DNA from: Marinomonas arctica
Lineage (GTDB): Bacteria; Pseudomonadota; Gammaproteobacteria; Pseudomonadales; Marinomonadaceae
DNA length: 64,000 nt
Direction of reading: 5' to 3'
NCBI RefSeq assembly: GCF_003259225.1
Contig: NZ_QHJF01000030.1
Span: forward strand, 1-64,000
The translations under genes were made by a program, and so were the position numbers. Shown here in pieces: positions 1 through 6,797 of this stretch. Under the pieces are notes generated by a model. It was given only the letters and a program-made list of their open reading frames with translations, had not been told where the DNA came from and searched no databases. How positions within the stretch are numbered: the stretch's first letter is position 1; the number at the start of each line of letters is the position of its first letter.

Positions 1-325
1 ATGCGTAGCAGATCGAATTCGTCCGAGTTCTTCTTCTGGGATGTGGTATTTGAATAAGGCTTGGTAACGCTTCGCTCGCGTTTCCTGCTGACGGCTCAGC
101 TTGAGATAAAGTTCATGTGGTTGCCAGAGCTCACTTTGTAGAGCCAGTGACTCCTGAGCATGAAAGCGATAGCTCGACCATTGGTAGTCAGCTGGATGAG
201 CGACCATATTAGCTCTAACGGGATTTAGCTCAATATATCGCTGGCAGATAAAAAAGTATTCCTCAGCACTGATGACACAAGATTTAAATCGCCCTTCCCA
301 CAATGTGCCCGTTCTTTGGTAAGTT
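1..325 (-). pseudogene. RAYT (REP-associated tyrosine transposase, IS200-like) fragment, truncated
   Basis: Reading the minus strand from about 325 down to 1 gives an uninterrupted peptide with the RAYT hallmarks TGTLWEGRFKS and YIELNPVRA, then ALFKYHIPEEELGRIR. The frame is closed by a stop just upstream (about 325), so the N-terminal part carrying the HUH-type metal site is missing. The C-terminal end runs off the window. RAYT proteins are Y1-type transposases linked to dispersal of REP palindromes. The fragment directly follows the 3' end of the fic gene and is joined to it by a RAYT-end motif. It is probably a dead remnant; whether the C-terminus is intact cannot be seen. Confidence 0.75.
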
Positions 326-330
326 TTCTA

Positions 331-366
331 TTTTCATCTGACTCCAATTTCAGCCCCCAATTTCAT
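331..366 (-). repeat. RAYT-end motif, double copy
   Basis: Read on the minus strand the segment contains AAATTGG twice, once as AATTGGGG and once within AAATTGGAGTCAGATG. The plus-strand core CATCTGACTCCAATTT (335-350) recurs with few changes at 2045-2060 (opposite strand), 3515-3530 and 4571-4586. It lies between the fic stop and the RAYT fragment and supplies the last codons of fic. Confidence 0.6.
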
Positions 367-1827
367 TTCTGAGTAGGCTTGTTCTAAAGCGTCAAAGGCA
401 TCAGTGGGCACTTCATATTGAAACTGATCTCTACGTTTCTTAGATATCTTGCCGCTTTGCTCTAAACAGAAGACGACCAACTTTGAAAGTGTTCGGTCAT
501 TAATATCGTACTGCTTATTGATATGGCGTTTTAGAGTGTCGTATTGGTTGAGATACGCCACTTCCTGCTTGATATAGTGTTCCATGGCTTCGTCGCACGC
601 TTCCGCCATCAACTCAGCACAGGCGGTGCCATCCCAATGGCGATAGATAGATTCATGACCTTTGAACTCAAAAGCATAGTTTTCTGTGTCGAGGTAGTCA
701 ACTTGCCAGAAGGTTCTGATTTCGGAGGAGTAAGCGCTTAATGTAGCCAGATACTCTCGCTCTTTGTTATACAAAACGGCCGAGACAGGCAGTAACAAGC
801 CATTCGCGAGCTGACCGCTGCGGCATAATACGTGATGAAACATAAAGCGTGATAAGCGTCCATTCCCATCCATAAAAGGGTGTAAGAATACAAAACCAAA
901 TGAGATGACCGCACCAAGTACAATAGGATCTACTTGCTCTGGTAACTGGTTGGTCAATTGCTCCCACTCTTGCATGAGTTCACGGCATAAATTCGGTGAG
1001 GGTGGTATATACGTAACGCCAATAGATCCAGGAGCATTAATTAAGTAGTTCTGCTCATTGCGATAGGAGACGGCCCATTCATAGGGGTTGTTGATCGTGG
1101 CCTTTTGCAATTCTGCTAAATAGTCTTCATCGATTGCACGGGGAATGTGTGCTTGTCTCAGTAGGTTGGTATACCGCTGGATTTTATTGGTATCGGGCTG
1201 CTCTTTCTCGATAGCGAAGGAATCTTTGGTTTCACTGAGATACATCCAAGATAAAGCTCGGTTGAGCATGGCGTCATCTAACTCATCAGTAAACTCTTTG
1301 GCTTTTTGCAAAGTATTTTTGGCCAATGCTTTTTCAAGTCGCTCAGTTCGCTTCACGATGATGCTGTAGTCTAAGGAGCCGATTACATTGACATGGACGC
1401 GCCAGCGTTTATTCGTCTTATTATCTGCGGTGATAAAACGCTTTGGATCTAATAAAGGGATATAGTTACCACGTGTTAGTTCAGCGGTGCGTGGTAATGA
1501 TTGCTGATGAAAGTGTTCCCAAAGTAGGCAGGCAATACGGATATATTTCCCCATAGGAGCGGATTCATAGCACTCTAGGAGCGCTTCTGCGCTAACTTTG
1601 AGCAGTGTTTGGGAAAGTATTTGTAAATTAAGGTCTTCGTATTTCAGTGCAAAAAGAATGTGATCGAGTATCTTATCCAAAGGCTTTAATGAGGCTGGCG
1701 TTGCTAATGTATTGTCAATTAGTTGCACCTTAGTTACTGACATAACACGGGCAGATACTTGCAACGGTAGCGCTTTGATATCTGCGCGCTCTAGTAAGTA
1801 AGCGTAGCCTACGGATGTATTTGTCAT
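334..1827 (-). CDS. fic: Fic family protein (probable AMP-transferase)
   Basis: About 497 residues. The Fic active-site motif HPFMDGNGRLSR starts near residue 316; its His is the catalytic base and the Asp/Gly/Asn/Arg part binds the nucleotide. Such proteins usually transfer AMP to a hydroxyl of a target protein. An S-F-A-I-E-K stretch near residue 203 resembles the N-terminal inhibitory motif S/T-x-x-x-E-G/N of class II Fic proteins, with Lys replacing Gly/Asn. The ATG at 1827 is preferred over an upstream TTG at 1839. The last residues (KLGAEIGVR) are encoded by RAYT-end repeat sequence, so the original C-terminus may be lost. Three operator-like repeats precede it. The target is unknown. 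Confidence 0.88.
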   Translation of the reverse strand: MTNTSVGYAYLLERADIKALPLQVSARVMSVTKVQLIDNTLATPASLKPLDKILDHILFALKYEDLNLQILSQTLLKVSAEALLECYESAPMGKYIRIACLLWEHFHQQSLPRTAELTRGNYIPLLDPKRFITADNKTNKRWRVHVNVIGSLDYSIIVKRTERLEKALAKNTLQKAKEFTDELDDAMLNRALSWMYLSETKDSFAIEKEQPDTNKIQRYTNLLRQAHIPRAIDEDYLAELQKATINNPYEWAVSYRNEQNYLINAPGSIGVTYIPPSPNLCRELMQEWEQLTNQLPEQVDPIVLGAVISFGFVFLHPFMDGNGRLSRFMFHHVLCRSGQLANGLLLPVSAVLYNKEREYLATLSAYSSEIRTFWQVDYLDTENYAFEFKGHESIYRHWDGTACAELMAEACDEAMEHYIKQEVAYLNQYDTLKRHINKQYDINDRTLSKLVVFCLEQSGKISKKRRDQFQYEVPTDAFDALEQAYSEMKLGAEIGVR

Positions 1828-1839
1828 ATTCAGTACCAA

Positions 1840-1984
1840 AAAATGTTTACAAAACTAAGATTTTAGTTATATCTGCTTCATTCGCTAAGATAATAGTTAC
1901 ATTCTAAGCATTGTTACTTGGTGTTGGATACGCCTAACTGCAATTTAGTCTAAGAAAATGTTTACGGAGCTAAGATTTTTGTTA
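1840..1984 (-). promoter_or_regulatory. Three repeated operator-like sites upstream of fic
   Basis: Sites at 1854-1869, 1884-1899 and 1969-1984 share the plus-strand consensus RCTAAGATWWTWGTTA. The first contains a perfect inverted repeat, AACTAA-GATT-TTAGTT (1853-1868). The first and third are also preceded by the same AAAATGTTTAC, making 30-bp units (1840-1869 and 1955-1984) identical at 26 positions. Placement just before the fic start fits an operator/promoter region. The binding protein is unknown. Confidence 0.55.
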
Positions 1985-2044
1985 CAAATCTCCATTTCTT
2001 CATGAAAAAGATTACAGCAATTGGGATCTGTAGCAATTGGGGAA

Positions 2045-2060
2045 AAATTGGGGTCAGATA
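2045..2060 (-). repeat. RAYT-end motif copy
   Basis: Minus-strand TATCTGACCCCAATTT, matching the motif at 335-350. It sits next to the 3' end of the second RAYT remnant and is inverted relative to the first copy, as expected for sequences flanking a RAYT element. Confidence 0.55.
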
Positions 2061-2064
2061 AAAA

Positions 2065-2232
2065 TTAAGCTCTCTGACTCTGTTTCCGCCCTCGCTTCAT
2101 AGGCGACACACGACTGCCCGTTAGCATTTCAATCTCTTTTTAAAATCTGTCATTCTCCAATGCTATGTCGGAACGGATGACTGTGCGTACTCGACCTAGC
2201 TCCTCATCTGATGCATGTACTTTGAACAAGGC
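2065..2232 (-). pseudogene. RAYT transposase C-terminal remnant with in-frame stop
   Basis: The minus strand reads ALFKVHASDEELGRVR, then IALENDRF, a stop codon, then KEIEMLTGSRVSPMKRGRK and a final stop. The order and motifs (DEELGRVR; ENDRF followed by an EIE-LTGRRV-like segment and a basic KRGRK tail) are those of the RAYT C-terminus. The internal stop and the absent N-terminal two thirds mark it as decayed. It overlaps in homology with the fragment at 1-325 (both contain ALFK and EELGR), so the two are remnants of different copies. Together they bracket fic. Confidence 0.7.
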
Positions 2233-2247
2233 TTAGTTCAGACTAAG
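2232..2247. promoter_or_regulatory. Palindrome CTTAGT-N4-ACTAAG
   Basis: Perfect 6-bp inverted repeat with a 4-bp spacer, about 95 bp upstream of the winged-helix gene at 2342. It resembles the half-sites upstream of fic (CTAAG). Candidate operator. Confidence 0.35.
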
Positions 2248-2296
2248 TTTTTATACCAAGAAAAAGCGCTTGCAATCTGTATTAATATGCACGAGG

Positions 2297-2326
2297 CTTG
2301 TCCTGTGTCCCGAGACACAGGACAAG
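2297..2326 (+). promoter_or_regulatory. Strong hairpin in the leader of the wHTH/NTase pair
   Basis: CTTGTCCTGTGTC (2297-2309) pairs perfectly with GACACAGGACAAG (2314-2326) around the loop CCGA. The stem ends 15 bp before the ATG at 2342, and the likely ribosome binding site AAGAG overlaps its 3' foot. No U-run follows, so it is not a normal terminator. It could be a DNA operator or an RNA element that occludes the ribosome binding site. Confidence 0.6.
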
Positions 2327-2341
2327 AGGTTTTATAATGCC

Positions 2342-2983
2342 ATGAAAAGTCAAGACATTGGTTTGCTATTAAAGCTCATCTCTCTCGAACACCAAGAAAA
2401 CTCGTCCTCACAAGACAGAGGTATATTCACATGGCCTCACGACTGGCGAGACTGGGAAAGCCATAGCGATGACATTGGTCAGCCGTTACTCTTCCCAACA
2501 GTAAGCAGTGAATTTCGTGATTTTGCCTATACCACTCGTAACCTTGAAGCAGAAACAGGCATAAGCAAAACTCAGATCAGCGAATCACTAAGACGCTGCA
2601 TAGACATTGGGTTAGCTAAGAAAGATCGACAATTTGGCGTGCCGAGGGCCAATAAAAAAGCTCTATTTGAGTTTATTATTTCAGGTATTAAATATGTCTT
2701 TCCTGCCAAGCTAGGCGAAGTAACTAGAGGTATAGGAACATCGTTCGCTGCGCCTATCTTACAAAACGATATTTTAAGTTCTGGGGAACTCATTCCTGTG
2801 TGGCCTGATGCCAGAGGCACGAATAAAGGACAAGCTGTTGAGCCCTTATTTAAATCAGCGACACTAGCAATAAAAAAAGACCCTGACATGTACGCCATGC
2901 TCGCCTTAATCGATTCCATACGATTAGGCAATGCGCGGGAAACCAACATAGCAAAGGACAAGCTAAAGTCTTTTTTGGAGTAA
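2342..2983 (+). CDS. Winged-helix regulator-like protein, partner of adjacent nucleotidyltransferase
   Basis: 213 residues from the ATG at 2342 (MKSQDIGLL); the longer frame from a TTG at 2270 would run through the hairpin and is rejected. Residues about 60-100 (TRNLEAETGISKTQISESLRRCIDIGL) look like a MarR-type winged-helix DNA-binding segment. The middle carries KYVFPAKLGEVTRGIGTSFAAP, followed by PVWPDA, a pattern I associate with a family of MarR-like proteins encoded beside nucleotidyltransferase genes. The next gene starts 3 bp after its stop, so they are co-transcribed. It may be the regulator/antitoxin of a two-gene toxin-antitoxin-like module; that role is inferred from context. Confidence 0.65.
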   Translation: MKSQDIGLLLKLISLEHQENSSSQDRGIFTWPHDWRDWESHSDDIGQPLLFPTVSSEFRDFAYTTRNLEAETGISKTQISESLRRCIDIGLAKKDRQFGVPRANKKALFEFIISGIKYVFPAKLGEVTRGIGTSFAAPILQNDILSSGELIPVWPDARGTNKGQAVEPLFKSATLAIKKDPDMYAMLALIDSIRLGNARETNIAKDKLKSFLE

Positions 2984-2986
2984 GCA

Positions 2987-3334
2987 ATGAGCGCAAGAGA
3001 CGTCCAAAAAGAAATGCTAAAGCAAGTCGCCTTAGCATTAGATGAGTTAAGGGGAACGGTAACCTTTGTCGGCGGCTGCACAACAGCCTTGCTGATCACA
3101 GATGAATTGACCGTTGAGCAAGTAAGACATACCGAAGACGTAGATCTGATTGTTAGCATAATGACCTATGTAGAATACAACAAACTAAAAGCACAACTAC
3201 AATCAAAAGGTTTCAAAGAAACACCTCTTACAGAAGAAGATTGGCCTATTTGTGCAATGAAGCCTGTATCGAAAGACACGGGCTTTTTTATACCTGCCGC
3301 AGACGTCCTCACCATCACATCTAAAAAACACTAA
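2987..3334 (+). CDS. Truncated nucleotidyltransferase-like protein (AbiEii-type fold)
   Basis: 115 residues. Residues 27-31 (FVGGC) and the later DVDLIV give the GG...DxD signature of minimal nucleotidyltransferases, in which the two Asp residues hold the metal ion. The family normally continues well past this point, with a third acidic residue and a helical C-terminal region; here the frame ends soon after at LTITSKKH, so it is probably shortened and may be inactive. It follows the winged-helix gene with a 3-bp gap, resembling AbiE-like antitoxin/toxin pairs. A RAYT-end motif lies about 180 bp downstream, so local rearrangement may have removed the 3' part. Confidence 0.55.
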   Translation: MSARDVQKEMLKQVALALDELRGTVTFVGGCTTALLITDELTVEQVRHTEDVDLIVSIMTYVEYNKLKAQLQSKGFKETPLTEEDWPICAMKPVSKDTGFFIPAADVLTITSKKH

Positions 3335-3753
3335 AAAGTGGTGAAGCGTTACCATTTTCTTAGCAAAATGGTGAAATCTAGCGAAAAGCTTAGCTTCAAC
3401 AGCAAAACATCCAAAATACTCTCATGACCAAAAAATCAGACTCCTCCCTTGAATATCGGCTATTTACACTCTTTTCATCAAATCCCAATTTACAATTTTG
3501 TGGGGATACCTCAACATCTGCCCCCAATTTACGCACTCTGAATAATGAATAAAAATCGCAAAAACGGCTGTTTAGCCGATTTGCTTGCGTAGAAATGGTA
3601 GTTTTTAACGTGTTTGCTACTCACCAGAAGTAGCCACGCGAAACACACACACTTGAATGTATTGTTGCTCTTCGGTGTATGTAACATCAGTGAAACAACA
3701 AATGCCGTTAACCATACCTCATTTTAATGGCCGATAAATATGGAGAAAGTCCG
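3335..3753. other. Intergenic stretch with a RAYT-end motif
   Basis: No convincing gene. It contains the motif CATCTGCCCCCAATTT at 3515-3530 and a small CGGCT-GTTT-AGCCG hairpin near 3564-3577 that, read on the minus strand, is followed by five Ts. The final 100 bp presumably holds the promoter of the DUF481 gene. Confidence 0.4.
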
Positions 3754-4503
3754 ATGAAAAACAGATACCAGTTACCCTTGTTGGCCATTTTTGCCACACA
3801 ATTGGCGTACGCGGCAGACACGAACCCACAGAATAAGAGCGACAAATCTTGGCAAGGCTCTGCCGAATTAGGTGTGTTATTAACATCCGGTAACAGTGAC
3901 ACCACCAACCTCAATAGTAAGTTCAATGTGACTCAACAGCTAAAAACCTGGCGTAACACTTATACCTTTGCTTCCATTTACGCTGAATCCGACGACATCA
4001 AAACAGAAGAACAGTATCGCAGTTCAATACAAGCAGACTACATTTTTAACGACCGTCAATTTTGGTACTTACGAGGCGCTTACAATAAAGATTTGTTCTC
4101 GGGTTATGAATACCAAAGTTCAGCATCAACCGGTTATGGTAATCGCTTCTGGCAAGAAGAAGATGGCTCTTATTTAGAAGCGTCGGTGGGTGCCGGTTAT
4201 CGAAATAATAAGATAGACGAAGACTACACAACGGACTCTTCAGAACGGACGCCGATAGCGCGATTCAGTGCAACCTACGAAGAGCACCTCTCTAAAACGT
4301 CGTTGTTTAGACAAGAGCTAAACTCCGAAATCAGCACCGAAAATGGCAGCGCCATTTCTGAGTCCATTTCATCGCTTCAAGCAAACATAGTCGACAACCT
4401 AGCGATGAAGCTTTCCTACCGTGTCAAACATTCGACGGATGTGCCTGTAGATACGAAAAAAACCAACACGGAAACCTCTGTCTCTGTGCTCTACTCATTT
4501 TAG
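3754..4503 (+). CDS. DUF481 family outer-membrane protein (YdiY-like)
   Basis: 249 residues starting at ATG 3754 behind GGAGAAAG; the in-frame ATG 27 bp upstream lacks such a site. MKNRYQLPLLAIFATQLAYA is a signal peptide with AYA-A cleavage. The mature part begins with WQGSAELGVLLTSGNSDTTNLNSKF, the typical opening of DUF481 proteins, and continues as alternating amphipathic strands ending in the terminal aromatic SVLYSF expected of an outer-membrane beta barrel. The function of the family is unknown. It appears monocistronic and is followed by a large inverted repeat. Confidence 0.88.
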   Translation: MKNRYQLPLLAIFATQLAYAADTNPQNKSDKSWQGSAELGVLLTSGNSDTTNLNSKFNVTQQLKTWRNTYTFASIYAESDDIKTEEQYRSSIQADYIFNDRQFWYLRGAYNKDLFSGYEYQSSASTGYGNRFWQEEDGSYLEASVGAGYRNNKIDEDYTTDSSERTPIARFSATYEEHLSKTSLFRQELNSEISTENGSAISESISSLQANIVDNLAMKLSYRVKHSTDVPVDTKKTNTETSVSVLYSF

Positions 4504-4512
4504 GTTAATTAG

Positions 4513-4579
4513 GGGCGGATGAAAATGACGCTCTCAGGCTCGGGTTCTGCCTGATGAACAGCCTTGTTTTCATCCGCCC
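4513..4579. repeat. Nested inverted repeat, REP/MITE-like
   Basis: GGGCGGATGAAAA (4513-4525) and TTTTCATCCGCCC (4567-4579) are perfect 13-bp arms. Inside, TCAGGC and GCCTGA form a second 6-bp hairpin around 4534-4554. The right arm runs into CATCCGCCCTCAATTT (4571-4586), a variant of the RAYT-end motif. It may be a REP-type palindrome mobilised by a RAYT, and could also act as the 3' structure of the DUF481 transcript. Confidence 0.6.
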
Positions 4580-4635
4580 TCAATTTCCCAATCACTAAAA
4601 AGATCCAATCGGCTGTTCAGTACGTAAACAAGGCT

Positions 4636-4785
4636 ATGACACACAAAAAACCTCATTTACCTGAAAAGATTTGCCTTGTCTGCCAGCGTCCATTTGCGTG
4701 GCGTAAGAAGTGGGAGCGCGATTGGCTGCAGGTGAAATACTGCTCTGAACGGTGCAAGCGCCAAGCAAAAAAAGAGGCCAATTAA
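4636..4785 (+). CDS. DUF2256 domain protein
   Basis: 49 residues from ATG 4636. The pattern [10 protein letters not shown], then WRKKWERDW, then KYCSERCKR matches the small DUF2256 family, in which two Cys pairs (CLVC and CSERC) presumably hold a zinc ion. The protein is short and very basic; its role is unknown. A longer in-frame extension upstream would run through the inverted repeat and is rejected. A stem-loop terminator overlaps its stop codon. Confidence 0.8.
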   Translation: MTHKKPHLPEKICLVCQRPFAWRKKWERDWLQVKYCSERCKRQAKKEAN

Positions 4786-4797
4786 CCAGCCTCTTTT
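4771..4797. terminator. Bidirectional rho-independent terminator
   Basis: AAAGAGGC and GCCTCTTTT around a 10-nt loop, followed by a T-run; the 5' A-run makes it usable from both sides. It sits between the convergent DUF2256 and chemotaxis receptor genes. Confidence 0.8.
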
Positions 4798-4821
4798 TTG
4801 TTTTTTGACGCCTATTTAGTG

Positions 4822-5916
4822 TTAGCCAATGGCCTCTTGAAGCTGTGTTGACAGGGCTTTTGCTTCGAGTGTTTGTTCATTGAGACGTTTTAATCGTTCG
4901 TTCACTTCCACAGCCAACTTGCCAATATTGATTTGTTTGGCCGAATTTTCCTGAACCAGTTGGTTAATACCATGCACTTCGGTACAAATTTCCGTCAGAG
5001 ATTCACCGGCTTTGTTGGTGAGCTCGACGGTATTTTGTACCGATTGAACGCTGCCGTCGATGTTGTTTACCGCTTGTGTCACGCCCTTTTGCAGGCTTTC
5101 AATCATGGCTTGAATGTCTTGAGTGGATTGTTGAGTTTTGCTGGCAAGGTTACGTACTTCATCGGCGACAACAGCGAACCCTCGGCCTTGCTCGCCTGCC
5201 CGCGCGGCTTCAATAGCAGCATTCAGCGCCAACAAATTCGTTTGGTCTGCAATACTACGAATCACGTCGAGTACAGAGGAAATTTGCACCGAATTGTTCG
5301 ACAGCTGGTTAATCACAGCCGCTGTCGAGGACACTTGCTGAGTAAGCTCTTGCAGGACATTTTCGGCTAATTGCAAATTGCGCTGACCTTGATTGGCATC
5401 GTTTACCAGAGTACCGACTTTTTGGGCGATAATGTCGGTGTTGGCGGCAACGCCTTGAATAAGTGGCGCGCTGTGCTGGCGGCGTTCAAGAATATCGGAC
5501 AAATCTTGTTCTTGTTGGTTGGCAATCTGACTCAGCGCATCAATGTGACTCTGCAGTACGGTATCTCGTTCCGTGACAGACCCGGCTTCTTGTTTTGGCT
5601 GTGTTAACTCGTGAAAAACACGATCGACCCAACGTGGAAAGTCATCTGCATTTGTCGGCAAGCTCAACTGAGAATGATCGGCGTAATGCTTAGCCATTGT
5701 GTCCCTGACAGATTGCAACATTTGATCTTGCTGGCGACCTTTTTTCTGGCCAATGGCAATCGCCAGTATGGCGACGGCGGTAAGCAGCCAAACCAATATC
5801 AAACTGATAACCGTTGGCAAACTAACGGTTAGTGTGAACTGAATTGTCAACGCAATGGCCGCAAGGACTGCGGTGATCAGCAACCCAGCCAGCCACATAT
5901 TCTGTCTCGCATTCAT
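4822..5916 (-). CDS. Methyl-accepting chemotaxis protein without periplasmic domain
   Basis: 364 residues. Two adjacent hydrophobic helices (about residues 8-28 and 32-56) form a short hairpin anchor with no periplasmic sensor between them. The rest is a coiled-coil signalling domain; the conserved tip is [37 protein letters not shown], which contacts CheA/CheW. With no ligand-binding domain it probably senses an internal or membrane signal or works with a partner. The ATG at 5916 follows GGAATTC. It is transcribed alone, converging on the DUF2256 gene. Confidence 0.9.
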   Translation of the reverse strand: MNARQNMWLAGLLITAVLAAIALTIQFTLTVSLPTVISLILVWLLTAVAILAIAIGQKKGRQQDQMLQSVRDTMAKHYADHSQLSLPTNADDFPRWVDRVFHELTQPKQEAGSVTERDTVLQSHIDALSQIANQQEQDLSDILERRQHSAPLIQGVAANTDIIAQKVGTLVNDANQGQRNLQLAENVLQELTQQVSSTAAVINQLSNNSVQISSVLDVIRSIADQTNLLALNAAIEAARAGEQGRGFAVVADEVRNLASKTQQSTQDIQAMIESLQKGVTQAVNNIDGSVQSVQNTVELTNKAGESLTEICTEVHGINQLVQENSAKQINIGKLAVEVNERLKRLNEQTLEAKALSTQLQEAIG

Positions 5917-6194
5917 GATGAATTCCTATTCTTATTGTTGTGAATAATGCTTTTTAAAAGATTGGATCAGATCACAAAACAGATGTTGTGAATAATTGTT
6001 TATCTGCTAACCAATTTCAATTTTGAGATAGGCACCTTAAGTCCCCCTTTTTCTATTGCTTTTACTGACGGTCATGACAAAAAACACAAATTCCACACCG
6101 CTTGTTGACCATCTATGCTGAGTTAATCAACTTTCATACAGACCGCTTTGCTTTACAGTATTCGTATCAATTAAAAGTGATTCAGGAGCGAGTT

Positions 6195-6578
6195 ATGTCT
6201 AACTACAAAAGCGGTGTTTCGCTAAAGGCAACGCGTTATAACGACAAGCTGTTACTTAACATGAAAACATCAGGCCACCCAAGCGAGCTGGATTTTGAAC
6301 GCATTACGCCTCAGTTAGAGGCGGCGATTTATTCTATCCATTCCCCTTACGCGGTGTTGCTAGTCGATATTAGTGAATTCGAAGGCTGGAGTATAAAAAG
6401 CGCGTGGGAGGAGTTTTTATTAAGCCAACGACTCGGTGGTGAGTTTAATCGTATTGCTATCTATGGAAAGAGTCGTTGGCAAAATAGACTCATTCGCGTC
6501 ATAAGCTGGTTTATCTCAGCGGACATCAAGGTATTCAAGCGTAAGAAAGAAGCGACTGACTGGGTGATGGCTTCTTAA
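6195..6578 (+). CDS. SpoIIAA-like (STAS/SpoIIAA family) protein
   Basis: 127 residues starting at ATG 6195 behind CAGGAG; a longer frame from 6102 lacks support. The pattern of an N-terminal strand pair, then AVLLVDISEFEGWSIKSAWEEF, NRIAIYGKSRWQNRLIRVISWF and IKVFKRKKEATDWV is that of the SpoIIAA-like family (Pfam SpoIIAA-like), soluble alpha/beta proteins of unclear role often induced by stress. The DISEFEGW segment is the usual family signature. It stands alone, with about 280 bp upstream and 220 bp downstream before the hip locus. Confidence 0.75.
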   Translation: MSNYKSGVSLKATRYNDKLLLNMKTSGHPSELDFERITPQLEAAIYSIHSPYAVLLVDISEFEGWSIKSAWEEFLLSQRLGGEFNRIAIYGKSRWQNRLIRVISWFISADIKVFKRKKEATDWVMAS

Positions 6579-6684
6579 GTCGGTCTTGGACGGTTGGACT
6601 TAACAAACCCTTTATAAGTATAGCAGTAGATTACTAATATCAGAGATGTAAGTGGCTCCATAAATCCATTTGCAACCACATTAA

Positions 6685-6786
6685 ATGAGCAAAACTATGC
6701 TCATAAATAACCTTAAAAGATATTTTTGAGCAATTATCTTCTCATAAAATACTTTTTATAGCTATAATGAGCAAAACTATGCTCAT
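6685..6786 (+). promoter_or_regulatory. Three evenly spaced operators and promoter of hipA-hipB
   Basis: ATGAGCA-N6-TGCTCAT occurs identically at 6685-6704 and 6767-6786, including the spacer AAACTA. A degenerate copy lies midway at 6726-6745 (TTGAGC...TCTCAT, 14 of 20 positions). The starts are exactly 41 bp apart, about four helical turns, so bound dimers would lie on one face of the DNA. TATAAT at 6763-6768 overlaps the third site, which ends 11 bp before the hipA ATG. HipB proteins repress their own operons through such palindromes. Confidence 0.75.
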
Positions 6787-6797
6787 AAAGGCATTCG

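Noticed and set aside
2572-3159. 195-codon minus-strand frame opposite the winged-helix and nucleotidyltransferase genes
   Set aside because: Antisense shadow: both plus-strand genes carry recognisable motifs and coupled starts.
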